From Pseudomonas corrugata (GTDB lineage: Bacteria > Pseudomonadota > Gammaproteobacteria > Pseudomonadales > Pseudomonadaceae), in the NCBI RefSeq assembly GCF_001269905.1, contig NZ_LHVK01000003.1, positions 124,001 through 188,000 of the forward strand: a stretch of DNA of 64,000 nucleotides, written 5' to 3'. How positions within the stretch are numbered: the first letter of the stretch is position 1; each line of letters begins with the position of its first letter. The notes under the pieces are model-generated. The model was not told where the DNA came from and searched no databases. It was given only the letters and a program-made list of their open reading frames with translations. A program made the position numbers and the translations under genes. This document shows, one piece after another, positions 36,245 to 46,198 of this stretch.

Positions 36245-36679
36245 ATGAAACGTCTCGCGTTGTTCCTCATTACCGCTTGCCTATGCACCGGCGTCATGGC
36301 CGCCGACGCCATCAAGGCCGAGCGCAAGGAAGTGTTCGGTGACGTCACCGTGCACTACAACACCTTCAATTCCACCTTCCTGACATCGGACATCGCCAAG
36401 GCCGCCAAGCTGGTCCGCAGCAAGAACCAGGGCGTGATCAATGTGTCGGTGATCAAGGATGGCAAGCCGTTGATGGCCCAGGTCAGCGGCACGATCAAGG
36501 ACCTGACCAGCAAGACGATCCCTCTGACGTTCCGCCAGATCAGCGAACAAGGCGCGATCTACTACATCGCCCAGTATCCGGTAGAACAACAGGAAACCCG
36601 CACCTTCGAGATCAAGGTGCAGACGGGCGACAAGATCAACACCCTCAACTTCAACCAGGAACTGTTCCCCGGCGAATGA
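36245..36679 (+). CDS. DUF4426 periplasmic protein
   Basis: From [20 protein letters not shown], a clear signal peptide, the product is 144 residues. The mature part has [20 protein letters not shown] and ends in beta-rich sequence ([20 protein letters not shown]). It matches the DUF4426 proteins that lie between metW and rdgB in pseudomonads; no function is known. It shares bases with the rdgB start, so the two are coupled. The frame opens at 36191 inside metW but lacks a ribosome site there. Confidence 0.8.
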   Translation: MKRLALFLITACLCTGVMAADAIKAERKEVFGDVTVHYNTFNSTFLTSDIAKAAKLVRSKNQGVINVSVIKDGKPLMAQVSGTIKDLTSKTIPLTFRQISEQGAIYYIAQYPVEQQETRTFEIKVQTGDKINTLNFNQELFPGE

Positions 36680-37272
36680 TGAACTTCACCCAACTCGTAC
36701 TCGCCAGCCATAACGCCGGCAAACTCAAGGAACTCCAGGCCATGCTCGGCGGATCGGTGCAACTGCGCTCGATTGGGGAGTTCAGCCAGGTGGAGCCGGA
36801 AGAAACCGGCCTGTCGTTCGTTGAAAACGCCATCCTCAAAGCCCGCAACGCCGCGCGCATATCCGGCCTGCCGGCGCTGGCAGACGATTCCGGGTTGGCG
36901 GTGGATTTCCTCGGCGGCGCGCCGGGCATCTACTCGGCCCGTTACGCCGACGGCAAGGGTGACGCGGCGAACAACGCCAAGCTGCTCGACGTTCTCAAGG
37001 ACGTACCTGAAGCCGAGCGCGGCGCGCAGTTCGTTTGCGTCCTGGCGTTGGTGCGACATGCCGATGATCCGCTGCCGATTCTCTGCGAAGGCCTGTGGCA
37101 GGGACGCATCCTCACCGAGGCCAGCGGCGAGCACGGCTTCGGCTACGATCCGCTGTTCTGGGTGCCGGAGCGCAACTGTTCCAGCGCCGAGCTGGGCCCG
37201 GTGGAAAAGAACCAACTGAGCCACCGCGCCCGCGCCATGGCCCTGCTGCGTCAACGCCTGGGCCTGCAATGA
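36676..37272 (+). CDS. rdgB: XTP/dITP diphosphatase (RdgB/HAM1 family)
   Basis: A 198-residue nucleotide-sanitising pyrophosphatase. The N-terminus ([18 protein letters not shown]), [36 protein letters not shown] and the C-terminal [10 protein letters not shown] plus SHRARAM are the family blocks. It removes deoxyinosine and xanthosine triphosphates from the pool. Two adjacent ATG codons (36676, 36679) overlap the DUF4426 stop. It overlaps hemW by four bases. Confidence 0.94.
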   Translation: MMNFTQLVLASHNAGKLKELQAMLGGSVQLRSIGEFSQVEPEETGLSFVENAILKARNAARISGLPALADDSGLAVDFLGGAPGIYSARYADGKGDAANNAKLLDVLKDVPEAERGAQFVCVLALVRHADDPLPILCEGLWQGRILTEASGEHGFGYDPLFWVPERNCSSAELGPVEKNQLSHRARAMALLRQRLGLQ

Positions 37273-38468
37273 GTAATGATTCTCCCGCGTCGCTGATTCA
37301 TGGCGGCGCACACACGCCTCGGGCGCCGCTGCCAGTGCTGCCGCCCTTGGCGTTGTACGTCCATATCCCATGGTGCGTGCGCAAATGCCCGTATTGCGAT
37401 TTCAACTCCCACACCGCCAGCCCCCATCTGCCGGAAGAAGAGTACGTCGACGCCTTGCTGGCCGACCTCGACCAGGATCTGCACGGGACATATGGCCGCA
37501 AGCTGAGCTCGATCTTCTTCGGCGGCGGGACCCCCAGCCTGTTCAGCGCCCGGGCCCTGGGCCGGCTGCTCAAGGGTGTCGAGGCGCGGATCGCCTTCGC
37601 CGACGACATCGAAATCACCCTGGAGGCCAACCCCGGCACCTTCGAACAAGAGAAATTCGTGGCTTACCGAGCCTTGGGCATCAATCGCCTGTCCATCGGT
37701 ATCCAGAGCTTCCAGCAGGCCAAGCTCGAAGCCCTGGGCCGGATCCATAACGGTGACGAAGCAGTACGGGCCGCCGGCATGGCGCGCCAGGCCGGGTTCG
37801 ATAACTTCAACCTGGATCTGATGCATGGCCTGCCCGACCAGTCCCTCGACGATGCCTTGAGCGACCTGCGCCAGGCCATCGCTCTGAAGCCGACCCATCT
37901 CTCCTGGTATCAGCTGACGCTGGAGCCGAACACGGTGTTCTGGAACCAGCCGCCAACGCTGCCGGAAGACGATACATTGTGGGACATCCAGGAGGCCGGA
38001 CAAGCGCTGCTGGCCGAGCACGGCTACGCCCAGTACGAAGTGTCGGCATACGCCCAGCCAGGTCGGGCGGCGCGGCACAATCTCAACTACTGGAGCTTCG
38101 GTGACTTCATCGGCATCGGTGCAGGCGCCCATGGCAAGCTCAGCCACCCGGACGGGCGCATCGTGCGCACCTGGAAGACTCGCCTGCCCAAGGACTACCT
38201 CAACCCGGCCAAACGCTTCCTGGCCGGCGAGAAAACCCTGGCCAACGAGGAACTTCCCTTCGAGTTCCTGATGAACGCCCTGCGCCTGACCGAGGGAGTG
38301 CAAGCGCAGCTATATCCGGAACGCACCGGACTGTCGCTGCAAAGCCTGACCGAAGGCCGGCGCGAGGCCGAACAAAGCGGGCTGTTGCAGGTCGAACCGT
38401 CACGTCTGGCGGCCACCGAACGCGGACAGCTGTTTCTCAATGACTTGCTGCAGAAATTTCTGAGCTGA
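37269..38468 (+). CDS. hemW: Radical SAM heme chaperone HemW
   Basis: A 399-residue protein from [20 protein letters not shown]. The radical SAM cluster motif CxxxCxxC is C36-VRK-C40-PY-C43 in [14 protein letters not shown], followed by [10 protein letters not shown] and the C-terminal HemW domain ([20 protein letters not shown]). HemW inserts heme into respiratory proteins. It lacks nothing visible of the HemW type and should not be read as the oxygen-independent coproporphyrinogen oxidase HemN. Confidence 0.93.
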   Translation: MSNDSPASLIHGGAHTPRAPLPVLPPLALYVHIPWCVRKCPYCDFNSHTASPHLPEEEYVDALLADLDQDLHGTYGRKLSSIFFGGGTPSLFSARALGRLLKGVEARIAFADDIEITLEANPGTFEQEKFVAYRALGINRLSIGIQSFQQAKLEALGRIHNGDEAVRAAGMARQAGFDNFNLDLMHGLPDQSLDDALSDLRQAIALKPTHLSWYQLTLEPNTVFWNQPPTLPEDDTLWDIQEAGQALLAEHGYAQYEVSAYAQPGRAARHNLNYWSFGDFIGIGAGAHGKLSHPDGRIVRTWKTRLPKDYLNPAKRFLAGEKTLANEELPFEFLMNALRLTEGVQAQLYPERTGLSLQSLTEGRREAEQSGLLQVEPSRLAATERGQLFLNDLLQKFLS

Positions 38469-38486
38469 TCAACACAAGGAAATCGA

Positions 38487-38810
38487 ATGGATCTGGTACT
38501 CGACCTGCTCGCCACCGTGTCCCGCTGGAGCCGCAGCAACCTGTCGGAAATCTCCCTGGCACTGGTCGGCTGCCTGCTGGTGCTGTTCGGCGCAGACATC
38601 AAGGCCTGGGTCGAACAACGCCTGGGCAGTATCGCCGGCGCGTTGCGCGTCCCGTTGATCGCCTTGCTGTGCATGATCGGCAGCGGCGCGGCGTTGATCT
38701 ACGCCACGCCGTGGGTGGTGCGTGGGCTGAGCCAGTTCAATAACTACAGCCTGGCGCCGGTGCTGTTGGTGGTACTGGTGTTGATCGGGGTGGTGGCGGA
38801 CCGTCGCTGA
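38487..38810 (+). CDS. DUF3392 membrane protein
   Basis: A 107-residue protein with three predicted membrane helices: SEISLALVGCLLVLFGADI, VPLIALLCMIGSGAALIYA and APVLLVVLVLIGVVA. It resembles the DUF3392 proteins that follow hemW in Pseudomonas. No function is known. It is 18 bases after hemW and is the last gene of the metX-to-hemW run. Confidence 0.8.
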   Translation: MDLVLDLLATVSRWSRSNLSEISLALVGCLLVLFGADIKAWVEQRLGSIAGALRVPLIALLCMIGSGAALIYATPWVVRGLSQFNNYSLAPVLLVVLVLIGVVADRR

Positions 38811-38833
38811 CCTTCGCAGCGCCCTGAAACAAC

Positions 38834-38922
38834 TGTGGGAGCGAGCCTGCTCGCGATGAGGCCATCACAGTCAACATCCAGGTGACTGTCAGGCCGCCAT
38901 CGCGAGCAGGCTCGCTCCCACA
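38834..38922. repeat. REPIN, class A
   Basis: TGTGGGAGCGAGCCTGCTCG and its inverse CGAGCAGGCTCGCTCCCACA flank a 40-base centre. It fills the gap between the convergent DUF3392 and trmB genes. Confidence 0.88.
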
Positions 38923-38938
38923 TTGAACTGCGTATGGC

Positions 38939-39664
38939 TTAGGACTGCTTCTCGAACTTCAGATCCCAAACCCCATGCCCAAGCCGTTCACCACGGCGCT
39001 CGAACTTGGTGATCGGTCGCTCGGCCGGACGGGGTACGCACTTGCCGTCTTCGGCGAGGTTGCGATAACCCGGGGCGACGTTCATCACTTCCAGCATGTA
39101 TTCGGCGTAAGGTTCCCAGTCGGTGGCCATGTGCAGCACACCGCCGACCTTCAACTTGCTGCGCACCAGCTCGGCGAATGGCGCCTGGACGATACGACGC
39201 TTGTGGTGACGGCTCTTGTGCCATGGGTCCGGGAAGAACAGCATCAGCCGGTCCAGACTGTTGTCGGCCACGCAACGGTTGAGTACTTCGATGGCGTCGC
39301 AATCGTAGATCCGCAGGTTGGTCAGCCCTTGGGTGAGTACACCATTGAGCAGCGCGCCGACACCGGGACGATGCACTTCCACGCCAATGAAGTCCTGCTC
39401 CGGCGCAGCGGCGGCCATTTCCAGCAGCGAGTGGCCCATGCCAAAGCCGATTTCCAGCGAGCGCGGGGCCGAGCGGCCAAACACCTGGTCGAAGTCCACC
39501 GGCGCATCGGCCAGCGGCAGGACGAACAGCGGCGCGCCCTGCTCCAGGCCGCGCTGCTGGCCTTCAGTCATACGCCCGGCGCGCATCACGAAACTCTTGA
39601 TGCGGCGATGTTGGCGCTCTTCACCTTCGTCCGGCTGGACAGGCGTGTCGTTCGATTCAGTCAT
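38939..39664 (-). CDS. trmB: tRNA (guanosine(46)-N7)-methyltransferase
   Basis: A 241-residue SAM enzyme from [20 protein letters not shown]. The SAM loop [15 protein letters not shown], the [20 protein letters not shown] block and a C-terminal TKFERRG with basic residues are TrmB signatures. It methylates G46 of many tRNAs. The start two bases earlier in the ORF (39667) is equivalent. It is followed on the same strand by no gene but by a REPIN; thiG lies upstream with a nine-base gap. Confidence 0.95.
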   Translation of the reverse strand: MTESNDTPVQPDEGEERQHRRIKSFVMRAGRMTEGQQRGLEQGAPLFVLPLADAPVDFDQVFGRSAPRSLEIGFGMGHSLLEMAAAAPEQDFIGVEVHRPGVGALLNGVLTQGLTNLRIYDCDAIEVLNRCVADNSLDRLMLFFPDPWHKSRHHKRRIVQAPFAELVRSKLKVGGVLHMATDWEPYAEYMLEVMNVAPGYRNLAEDGKCVPRPAERPITKFERRGERLGHGVWDLKFEKQS

Positions 39665-39673
39665 CAATGGCTC

Positions 39674-40468
39674 TTACTTGATCAGACCATCCAGCGGCGA
39701 GGAGGCGCTGGCGTAAAGTTTCTTCGGCATGCGACCGGCGAGGTAGGCCAGGCGCCCGGCCACAATGGCGTGCTTCATGGCTTCGGCCATCAGAACCGGC
39801 TGCTGGGCGTGTGCGATGGCAGAGTTCATCAGCACCGCTTCGCAGCCCAGCTCCATGGCAATGGTGGCGTCGGACGCGGTACCGACGCCAGCATCCACGA
39901 GCACCGGGATCCTGGCCTCTTCAAGGATGATCTGCAGGTTGTAAGGGTTGCAGATCCCCAGGCCCGTACCGATCAGGCCGGCCAACGGCATGACTGCGAT
40001 GCAGCCGATTTCCGCCAGTTGCCGGGCGATGATCGGATCATCGCTGGTGTACACCATGACGTCGAAACCTTCCTTGACCAGCGTTTCGGCGGCCTTGAGG
40101 GTTTCGATGACGTTGGGGAACAGGGTCTTCTGGTCGGCCAGCACTTCCAGCTTCACCAGATTGTGGCCGTCGAGCAACTCCCGGGCGAGGCGGCAGGTGC
40201 GCACGGCTTCGATGGCGTCGAAGCAGCCGGCGGTGTTGGGCAGGATGGTGTAGCGATCCGGCGGCAGGATATCCAGCAGGTTCGGTTCGCCCGGGTTCTG
40301 GCCGATGTTGGTCCGACGCACGGCGACGGTGACGATCTCGGCACCCGAAGCCTCGATGGCCAGGCGGGTTTCTTCCATGTCGCGGTATTTGCCGGTGCCT
40401 ACCAGCAAGCGCGACTGGTAGGTACGACCGGCCAGGACGAAGGGCTTGTCGTTACGAACGATGCTCAT
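39674..40468 (-). CDS. thiG: Thiazole synthase ThiG
   Basis: A 264-residue TIM-barrel enzyme from [20 protein letters not shown]. It holds the imine-forming lysine in [10 protein letters not shown] and the phosphate-binding [17 protein letters not shown] and [13 protein letters not shown] loops. It builds the thiazole phosphate of thiamine with ThiS-thiocarboxylate and dehydroglycine. It lies 56 bases after thiS. Confidence 0.96.
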   Translation of the reverse strand: MSIVRNDKPFVLAGRTYQSRLLVGTGKYRDMEETRLAIEASGAEIVTVAVRRTNIGQNPGEPNLLDILPPDRYTILPNTAGCFDAIEAVRTCRLARELLDGHNLVKLEVLADQKTLFPNVIETLKAAETLVKEGFDVMVYTSDDPIIARQLAEIGCIAVMPLAGLIGTGLGICNPYNLQIILEEARIPVLVDAGVGTASDATIAMELGCEAVLMNSAIAHAQQPVLMAEAMKHAIVAGRLAYLAGRMPKKLYASASSPLDGLIK

Positions 40469-40524
40469 GGGAAATCCTCTGTTGGGGTGAGGTTCTTGCA
40501 AAAATGTTGCGAAACCGCAGGTAT

Positions 40525-40725
40525 CTAGCCGCCACCGATGGCATGTACGACTTCAACCTGATCACCCTCGTTGAGGGCGGTGTCGGCGTGCTGGCTGCGC
40601 GGGACGATATCCAGATTGAGCTCCACCGCGACACGGCGTCCGGTGAGATCCAGACGGGTCAACAGGGCCGCAACGGTCTCACCGTCGGGCAATTCAAAGG
40701 GTTCGCCGTTCAACTGAATGCGCAT
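40525..40725 (-). CDS. thiS: Sulfur carrier protein ThiS
   Basis: A 66-residue ubiquitin-like carrier from [20 protein letters not shown], ending [10 protein letters not shown], whose C-terminal Gly-Gly is activated and thiocarboxylated. The two upstream in-frame ATG codons (40743, 40740) give a non-family MMAASG extension. It sits directly upstream of thiG, its partner enzyme. Confidence 0.93.
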   Translation of the reverse strand: MRIQLNGEPFELPDGETVAALLTRLDLTGRRVAVELNLDIVPRSQHADTALNEGDQVEVVHAIGGG

Positions 40726-40797
40726 GCCGGATGCCGCCATCATTTTTAGGGGCTGGCATTCTAGCCCGATCAGTCTGGGGGACCCAAGCCCCTTGGT

Positions 40798-40830
40798 CAG
40801 CTACAAGCTTCAAGCGGCAAGTTGCAGGCG
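40798..40830. repeat. Repeat of the GCTTGAAGCTTGCAGCT family over the DUF423 3' end
   Basis: CAGCTACAAGCTTCAAGCGG at 40798 is close to the inverse of the gshB-end sequence at 24404-24423 (shared GCCGCTTGAAGCTTG core). The DUF423 stop codon and its last residues (RLQLAA) are encoded inside it. Confidence 0.5.
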
Positions 40831-41190
40831 CCAGGCCGCTATCCCCAGGCAGAGCCAGCCGATCAGGAACGCCAAACCGCCGAACGGGGTGATGATGCCG
40901 AGTTTGCTGATACCGGTCAGGGTGAGCAGGTAGAGACTGCCGGAGAACAACAGGATACCGATCACGAATGAGATTCCGGCCCAGGTGACAATGCGGCCGG
41001 GGATGTGCGTAGCCAGCAGCGCAACGCCGAACAAGGCCAGGGTGTGCACCAGTTGGTAGGTGACGCCGGTGTGGAAAATCGCCAGGTAATCGGCGCTCAG
41101 GCGGTTTTTCAGGCCGTGGGCGGCAAAGGCTCCGAGCGCCACGCCGGTGAAGCCGAAAAAGGCAGCCAGCATCAGAAAGCTACGCAGCAT
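40810..41190 (-). CDS. DUF423 membrane protein
   Basis: A 126-residue protein from MLRSFLMLAAFFGFTGVALG with four predicted membrane helices; the FGFTGVALGAFAAHGLKNRL block and YQLVHTLALFGVALL are DUF423 (YgdD) signatures. No function is known. A longer frame to 41844 is antisense to mtgA and non-coding. Its last six residues lie within a short intergenic repeat. It is divergent from mtgA. Confidence 0.85.
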   Translation of the reverse strand: MLRSFLMLAAFFGFTGVALGAFAAHGLKNRLSADYLAIFHTGVTYQLVHTLALFGVALLATHIPGRIVTWAGISFVIGILLFSGSLYLLTLTGISKLGIITPFGGLAFLIGWLCLGIAAWRLQLAA

Positions 41191-41263
41191 GAGAACTCCA
41201 GTCAGACTCGGTGGACAGGGTCTGTATAATGGCCCGCTCGACGGGTTCGGCCAAGCCATCTCT

Positions 41264-41986
41264 ATGCTGCGTACATTGTTTCGACGATTCCTCAAAGCCC
41301 TGTTCTGGTTCGCCGTCGGCAGCGTTGTTCTGGTGCTGCTGTTTCGCGTGGTGCCGCCGCCGTTCACGGCGCTGATGGTCGAGCGCAAGGTTGAATCCTG
41401 GTTCGACGGCGAACCGATCGACCTGCAGCGCACCTGGCAGCCCTGGGACCAGATATCCGACAGCCTCAAGGTCGCGGTGATTGCCGGCGAAGACCAGAAA
41501 TTTCCCGAACACTGGGGCTTCGACATCGACGCGATCCAGGCTGCATTCGCCCATAACGGCCGCGGCGGTTCGATTCGTGGCGCCAGCACTCTCAGCCAGC
41601 AAGTCTCCAAGAACCTGTTCCTGTGGTCGGGCCGTAGCTGGTTGCGCAAGGGCTTCGAAGCCTGGTTCACCGCGCTGATCGAGGTGCTCTGGCCCAAACA
41701 GCGAATTCTTGAGGTGTACCTCAACAGCGTGGAGTGGGACGACGGGGTGTTCGGTGCCGAAGCCGCAGCGCGACACCATTTCCGCGTAGGCGCCGATGCC
41801 TTGTCCCGCCAGCAGGCAAGCCTGCTGGCGGCGGTACTGCCCAACCCTCGGAAATGGAGCGCCAGCCGGCCAAGTCCATATGTATTGCGCCGGGCAAGCT
41901 GGATACGCCAGCAGATGAGCCAGTTGGGAGGCGACAGTTACCTGCTGGGACTCAATGATTCGCGGCGGGCGCCCTGGGCCCAGTAG
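41264..41986 (+). CDS. mtgA: Monofunctional peptidoglycan glycosyltransferase
   Basis: A 240-residue GT51 enzyme from MLRTLFRRFLKALFWFAVGS with one N-terminal membrane anchor. The catalytic glutamate is E76 in AGEDQKFPEHWGFD; STLSQQVSKNLFL and QRILEVYLNSVEWDDGVFG follow. It polymerises lipid II into glycan strands. The frame upstream of 41264 overlaps the divergent DUF423 gene and lacks family support. Confidence 0.94.
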   Translation: MLRTLFRRFLKALFWFAVGSVVLVLLFRVVPPPFTALMVERKVESWFDGEPIDLQRTWQPWDQISDSLKVAVIAGEDQKFPEHWGFDIDAIQAAFAHNGRGGSIRGASTLSQQVSKNLFLWSGRSWLRKGFEAWFTALIEVLWPKQRILEVYLNSVEWDDGVFGAEAAARHHFRVGADALSRQQASLLAAVLPNPRKWSASRPSPYVLRRASWIRQQMSQLGGDSYLLGLNDSRRAPWAQ

Positions 41987-41992
41987 CGGCCC

Positions 41993-42081
41993 TGTGGGAG
42001 CGAGCCTGCTCGCGAACGCGGTGTGTCTGTCAGCAGTCATGGGGCAGGTATACCGCTATCGCGAGCAGGCTCGCTCCCACA
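41993..42081. repeat. REPIN, class A
   Basis: TGTGGGAGCGAGCCTGCTCG and its inverse CGAGCAGGCTCGCTCCCACA with a 42-base centre lie just after the mtgA stop and before the rpoH terminator. Confidence 0.88.
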
Positions 42082-42121
42082 GGGGGAATCTCCGGCAGGG
42101 GGATAATTTGGATCTGGAATG

Positions 42122-42157
42122 AAAACGCCCCGATCATCGCTGATCGGGGCGTTTTTT
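42122..42157. terminator. Bidirectional rho-independent terminator between mtgA and rpoH
   Basis: AAAACGCCCCGATCA (42122-42136), loop TCGC, TGATCGGGGCGTTTT (42141-42155) is a perfect 15-bp stem, with T-runs on both strands. It serves the convergent mtgA and rpoH genes. Confidence 0.9.
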
Positions 42158-42171
42158 ATTGCGTTGGACGG

Positions 42172-43026
42172 TCAAGCCGCAATCGACAGCTTGAGCTTGT
42201 TCATCGCGCTTTTCTCAAGCTGGCGAATCCGCTCCGCCGACACGTTGTACTTCTGCGCCAGGTCGTGCAGCGTGGCTTTTTCCTCTGCCAGCCAGCGCTG
42301 GTAGAGAATGTCACGACTGCGCTCGTCCAGCACTTCCAGGGCTTCGTGCAGGTTGGTGTTGGAGTTGTCGCTCCAGTCGGCGTCTTCCAACTGACGCGCC
42401 GGGTCATACCGGTGGTCTTCCAGATAGTTGGCCGGCGATTGGAAGGCGCTGTCGTCATCGGCTTCGGCGGCCGGGTCGAAGGCCATGTCCTGGCCGGTCA
42501 GGCGACTTTCCATCTCGCGGACTTCACGAGGCTCCACACCCAGGCTTTCGGCCACACGATGGACTTCTTCGTTGTTCAGCCAGGCCAGACGCTTCTTCTG
42601 GCTGCGCAGGTTGAAGAACAGCTTGCGCTGGGCCTTGGTGGTCGCGACCTTCACAATGCGCCAGTTGCGCAGGATGAACTCGTGGATTTCCGCCTTGATC
42701 CAGTGCACCGCGAACGATACCAGGCGCACACCCATTTCGGGGTTGAAGCGCTTGACCGCCTTCATCAGGCCAACGTTACCTTCCTGGATCAGGTCGGCCT
42801 GGGCCAACCCGTAGCCGGAATAGCTGCGGGCGATATGTACGACAAAACGCAGGTGGGCGAGCACCATTTGCCGAGCCGCCTCAAGATCCTGCTCATAATA
42901 GAGACTCTCGGCCAGTTCACGCTCCTGCTCGGGTGTCAGCAAGGGAATGCTGTTCACCGTGTGCACATAGGCCTCCAGGTTCGCACCCGGGACCAGAGCA
43001 TACGCAGGTTGCAAAGAAGTGGTCAT
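42172..43026 (-). CDS. rpoH: RNA polymerase heat-shock sigma factor
   Basis: A 284-residue sigma-32. Region 2 reads [22 protein letters not shown], then [22 protein letters not shown]; the RpoH box is QRKLFFNLR; the C-terminal region 4 has [20 protein letters not shown]. It directs transcription of chaperone and protease genes on heat stress. It lies downstream of the ftsX gene on the same strand with a 114-base gap that should hold its promoters. Confidence 0.97.
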   Translation of the reverse strand: MTTSLQPAYALVPGANLEAYVHTVNSIPLLTPEQERELAESLYYEQDLEAARQMVLAHLRFVVHIARSYSGYGLAQADLIQEGNVGLMKAVKRFNPEMGVRLVSFAVHWIKAEIHEFILRNWRIVKVATTKAQRKLFFNLRSQKKRLAWLNNEEVHRVAESLGVEPREVREMESRLTGQDMAFDPAAEADDDSAFQSPANYLEDHRYDPARQLEDADWSDNSNTNLHEALEVLDERSRDILYQRWLAEEKATLHDLAQKYNVSAERIRQLEKSAMNKLKLSIAA

Positions 43027-43140
43027 ACGAAAAAAACCTCCGACTCACATAACTCGTGCAGTTCAGCACTGCGAAAATTGACCGGAAACCATAGGACAAG
43101 TTCCCACAAAAACTGAAAGGTCAATACGCGCAAAATGACT

Positions 43141-44163
43141 CTATTTTGGTGCAAGCTCACGCAAGTGGCGTGCGACCGCAATCCATGCACCGATATAACC
43201 CAACAGCACCGCGCCAAGCAAGAGCGACAGACCGTCGGCGACTGGCACTCCAGCCAGCGCGAAATCACTGCCATACAAACCGGCCAGCCCCACTACCGCA
43301 TCATTCAACCAGTCCAGGCCGAACGCCAATACTCCCCAGGACAGGATTCCGGCACCGAAGCCATACAGCGCGCCCATGTAAAGGAAAGGCCTGCGCACAT
43401 AACTGTCCGTGCCGCCGACAAGTTTAATCACTTCTATCTCGGTGCGGCGGTTTTCAATATGAAGACGAATGGTATTGCCTATCACCAAAAGTAATGCGGA
43501 CACCAGAAGCACCGTCAGACCGAAGACAAACCGGTCGCCGAGCTTGAGGATCGCCGCAAGACGCTCGACCCAGACTAGATCAAGTTGCGCCTGTTGTACC
43601 TTCGGCAACTCGGAAAGTCTTTGTCTTAATGCTTCAAGGGTCGGTTTGTCGACTTCCTTCGGCGTCACCAGCACCACGCCCGGCAATGGGTTTTCCGGCA
43701 GTTCCTTGAGCGCCTCGCCCAGGCCGGACTGTTGCTGAAATTCCTCGAGCGCCTGATCGCGGCCGATGTATTCGGCATCAGCCACGCCTGGCATGGCTTT
43801 GATCTGCTCGCGCAACGCCTGACCTTCGCCCGGCGTCGCCTCCAATTGCAGGTACAGGGAAATCTGCGCCGCGCGCTGCCAGGAGCCCCCCAGGCGCTCC
43901 ACATTGTTCAGCAGTAATGACAGCCCCATCGGCAGGCTCAGGGCTACCGCCATGACCATGCAGGTGAAGAAACTGCCGATCGGCTGCTTGCCCAGGCGAC
44001 GCAGGCTGTCGAGCAAGCTGGCACGGTGGCTTTCGAGCCAGGCATGCAGCAGCGTACTGAAGTCCGGGCCGTCGTCCTCGTCGCGTTTTTTCTTTTGCGG
44101 CTGCGGATCGGAGGCCTTTGGGGCCACACGCTCGGCCACTTTCGGGCTACGGGTTGCGCTCAT
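43141..44163 (-). CDS. ftsX: Cell division ABC transporter permease FtsX
   Basis: A 340-residue protein with a long charged N-terminal cytoplasmic tail, one membrane helix (FFTCMVMAVALSLPMGLSLLL), a large periplasmic domain and three C-terminal helices (including FGLTVLLVSALLLVIGNTIRL). With FtsE it controls peptidoglycan hydrolases at the septum. It overlaps the ftsE stop by four bases. Confidence 0.95.
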   Translation of the reverse strand: MSATRSPKVAERVAPKASDPQPQKKKRDEDDGPDFSTLLHAWLESHRASLLDSLRRLGKQPIGSFFTCMVMAVALSLPMGLSLLLNNVERLGGSWQRAAQISLYLQLEATPGEGQALREQIKAMPGVADAEYIGRDQALEEFQQQSGLGEALKELPENPLPGVVLVTPKEVDKPTLEALRQRLSELPKVQQAQLDLVWVERLAAILKLGDRFVFGLTVLLVSALLLVIGNTIRLHIENRRTEIEVIKLVGGTDSYVRRPFLYMGALYGFGAGILSWGVLAFGLDWLNDAVVGLAGLYGSDFALAGVPVADGLSLLLGAVLLGYIGAWIAVARHLRELAPK

Positions 44164-44831
44164 ACACCAGCCTCCCCGTCACCGATCAAACGACCGCGCT
44201 GCAAGGTGAGCATGCGGTGGCGCATGCGTGCGATCAGGGCCAGGTCGTGACTGGCGATCAGCACACTGGTACCCAAACGGTTGATATCTTCAAATACGCC
44301 CATGATTTCCGCCGCCAGACGCGGGTCGAGGTTACCGGTAGGTTCGTCCGCCAGCAGCAAGGCCGGGCGGTGAACAATGGCGCGGGCGATACCGACACGT
44401 TGTTGCTGGCCGGTGGACAGGTCGCCCGGGTAAAGATCAGTCTTGTCCGACAGGGCCACGCGTTCCAGGGCCGAATCCACCCGCTTGTTGATCTCGGCCT
44501 TGGACAGGCCAAGGATCTGCAAGGGCAACGCCACGTTGTTGAACACGGTGCGATCGAACAGCAACTGGTGATTCTGGAACACCACGCCAATCTGCCGCCG
44601 CAGGTAAGGGATCTGAGCATTGCTGATGGTGCTCAGGTCCTGTCCGGCCAGCAGCAACTTGCCGGTGGTAGGCCGCTCCATTGCCAGCAACAGGCGCAGC
44701 AATGTGCTTTTACCCGCGCCGGAATGGCCGGTGACGAACAGAAACTCACCTCGACGTACCCGAAAGCTCAGTTCATGCAGGCCGACGTGACCGTTCGGAT
44801 AGCGTTTACCGACCTGTTCGAAACGAATCAT
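44160..44831 (-). CDS. ftsE: Cell division ATP-binding protein FtsE
   Basis: A 223-residue ABC ATPase with Walker A GHSGAGKSTLLRLLL, signature LSTGQQQRVGIARAIV and Walker B ALLLADEPTGNLDPRL. It powers FtsX at the division site. It overlaps both neighbours by four bases, giving a tightly coupled ftsY-ftsE-ftsX operon. Confidence 0.96.
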   Translation of the reverse strand: MIRFEQVGKRYPNGHVGLHELSFRVRRGEFLFVTGHSGAGKSTLLRLLLAMERPTTGKLLLAGQDLSTISNAQIPYLRRQIGVVFQNHQLLFDRTVFNNVALPLQILGLSKAEINKRVDSALERVALSDKTDLYPGDLSTGQQQRVGIARAIVHRPALLLADEPTGNLDPRLAAEIMGVFEDINRLGTSVLIASHDLALIARMRHRMLTLQRGRLIGDGEAGV

Positions 44832-46198
44832 GAATGCTCCCGCTCGGCAAACAGTGCCTGGACAAAGGGCTCGGCTTCAAAGGTACGCAGGTCGTCGATG
44901 CCTTCGCCCACGCCAATGTAGCGAATGGGCAGGCCGAACTGCTTGGCCAGGGCGAAGATCACTCCGCCCTTGGCGGTGCCATCGAGCTTGGTCAGGGCCA
45001 GCCCGGTCAGTTCGACGGTCTGGTTGAATTGCTTGGCCTGGTTGATGGCGTTCTGGCCAGTACCGGCATCCAGCACCAGCAGCACTTCGTGGGGCGCGTC
45101 GGCATCAAGCTTGCCGATCACCCGGCGAACCTTCTTCAATTCTTCCATCAGGTTGTCTTTGGTATGCAGGCGACCGGCTGTGTCGGCGATGAGCACGTCG
45201 ATGCCACGGGCCTTGGCGGCCTGCACGGCGTCGAAGATCACCGAAGCGGAATCAGCGCCGGTGTGCTGGGCGATCACCGGGATCTTGTTGCGCTCGCCCC
45301 ACACTTGCAGTTGCTCGACAGCAGCGGCGCGGAAGGTGTCGCCGGCGGCGAGCATGACCTTCTTGCCTTCGAGTTGCAGCTTCTTCGCCAGCTTGCCAAT
45401 GGTAGTGGTCTTGCCGGCCCCATTGACGCCAACCACCAGGATCACGAACGGCTTGTTCTGTGAAGCGATCACCAGCGGCTGCTCCACAGGCTTGAGCAGG
45501 TTGCCCAGCTCGCTCTGCAGGGATTTGTACAATGCGTCGGCATCGGTCAGTTGCTTGCGCGCGACCTTCTGGGTCAGGCTCTGGATGATCACCGACGTCG
45601 CCTCGACGCCGACATCGGCGGTCAGCAGGCGGGTTTCGATGTCATCCAGCAATTCGTCGTCGATGACTTTCTTGCCCAGGAACAGGCTGGCCATGCCTTC
45701 GCCAATGCTGGCACTGGTCTTGGACAAGCCTTGCTTGAGGCGGGCGAAGAAACCGACCTTGCCTGGCTCAGTGGAAGGTGCGGGCGCGACGGTGACCGGC
45801 GGGGCTTCGACAAGCGGCTCCACAACGGGAGCCGTCGGGGCAGGAATCGGCGGCGTGACATGGGGAGCCTGTGCATCCTCGACCAATGCCACCGGCTCTT
45901 CCGCCACCGGCAGGGTCAGCCACGGGGTTTGCCCGACAGGTGGAGTCAACGGTTGCTCGGCCGCCGGTGCGGCAACGGGTTCGGGCTCGGCCGGTTGCAG
46001 CACCGGTTCGGCCAGCGGCAGCACGATCGGCGCAGCTTCTTCGGCCACCGCCTCGGTGGCAGGTTCTGTGGCAGGCTCGGGCAGCGGTTGCGGCTGCTCG
46101 ACGACGGTTTCCTGCGGCTTCTTGCGCAGCCATCCGAACAGGCCTTTTTTCTCGCCAGCCTCAGCTGGGGTCTTCTTGTCGTCGTTGGAACCAAACAT
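44828..46198 (-). CDS. ftsY: Signal recognition particle receptor FtsY
   Basis: A 456-residue protein. Residues 1-150 or so are a Glu/Pro/Ala-rich acidic tail (PLPEPATEPATEAVAEEAA, PVLQPAEPEPVAAPAAEQP). The NG domain then has the GTP loop VVGVNGAGKTTTIGKLAKKL, the DTFRAAAVEQL block and TKLDGTAKGG. It docks the ribosome-SRP complex at the inner membrane. It is the first gene of the ftsYEX operon. Confidence 0.97.
   Translation of the reverse strand: MFGSNDDKKTPAEAGEKKGLFGWLRKKPQETVVEQPQPLPEPATEPATEAVAEEAAPIVLPLAEPVLQPAEPEPVAAPAAEQPLTPPVGQTPWLTLPVAEEPVALVEDAQAPHVTPPIPAPTAPVVEPLVEAPPVTVAPAPSTEPGKVGFFARLKQGLSKTSASIGEGMASLFLGKKVIDDELLDDIETRLLTADVGVEATSVIIQSLTQKVARKQLTDADALYKSLQSELGNLLKPVEQPLVIASQNKPFVILVVGVNGAGKTTTIGKLAKKLQLEGKKVMLAAGDTFRAAAVEQLQVWGERNKIPVIAQHTGADSASVIFDAVQAAKARGIDVLIADTAGRLHTKDNLMEELKKVRRVIGKLDADAPHEVLLVLDAGTGQNAINQAKQFNQTVELTGLALTKLDGTAKGGVIFALAKQFGLPIRYIGVGEGIDDLRTFEAEPFVQALFAEREHS

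Noticed and set aside
38975..40528. Long plus-strand frame of 517 codons
   Set aside because: It is antisense to trmB and thiG, both strongly conserved; high-GC codon bias keeps the opposite frame open.
42968..43140. RNA thermometer in front of rpoH
   Set aside because: A heat-sensing leader is known from E. coli rpoH, but I could not see a convincing structured region that occludes this start by eye.
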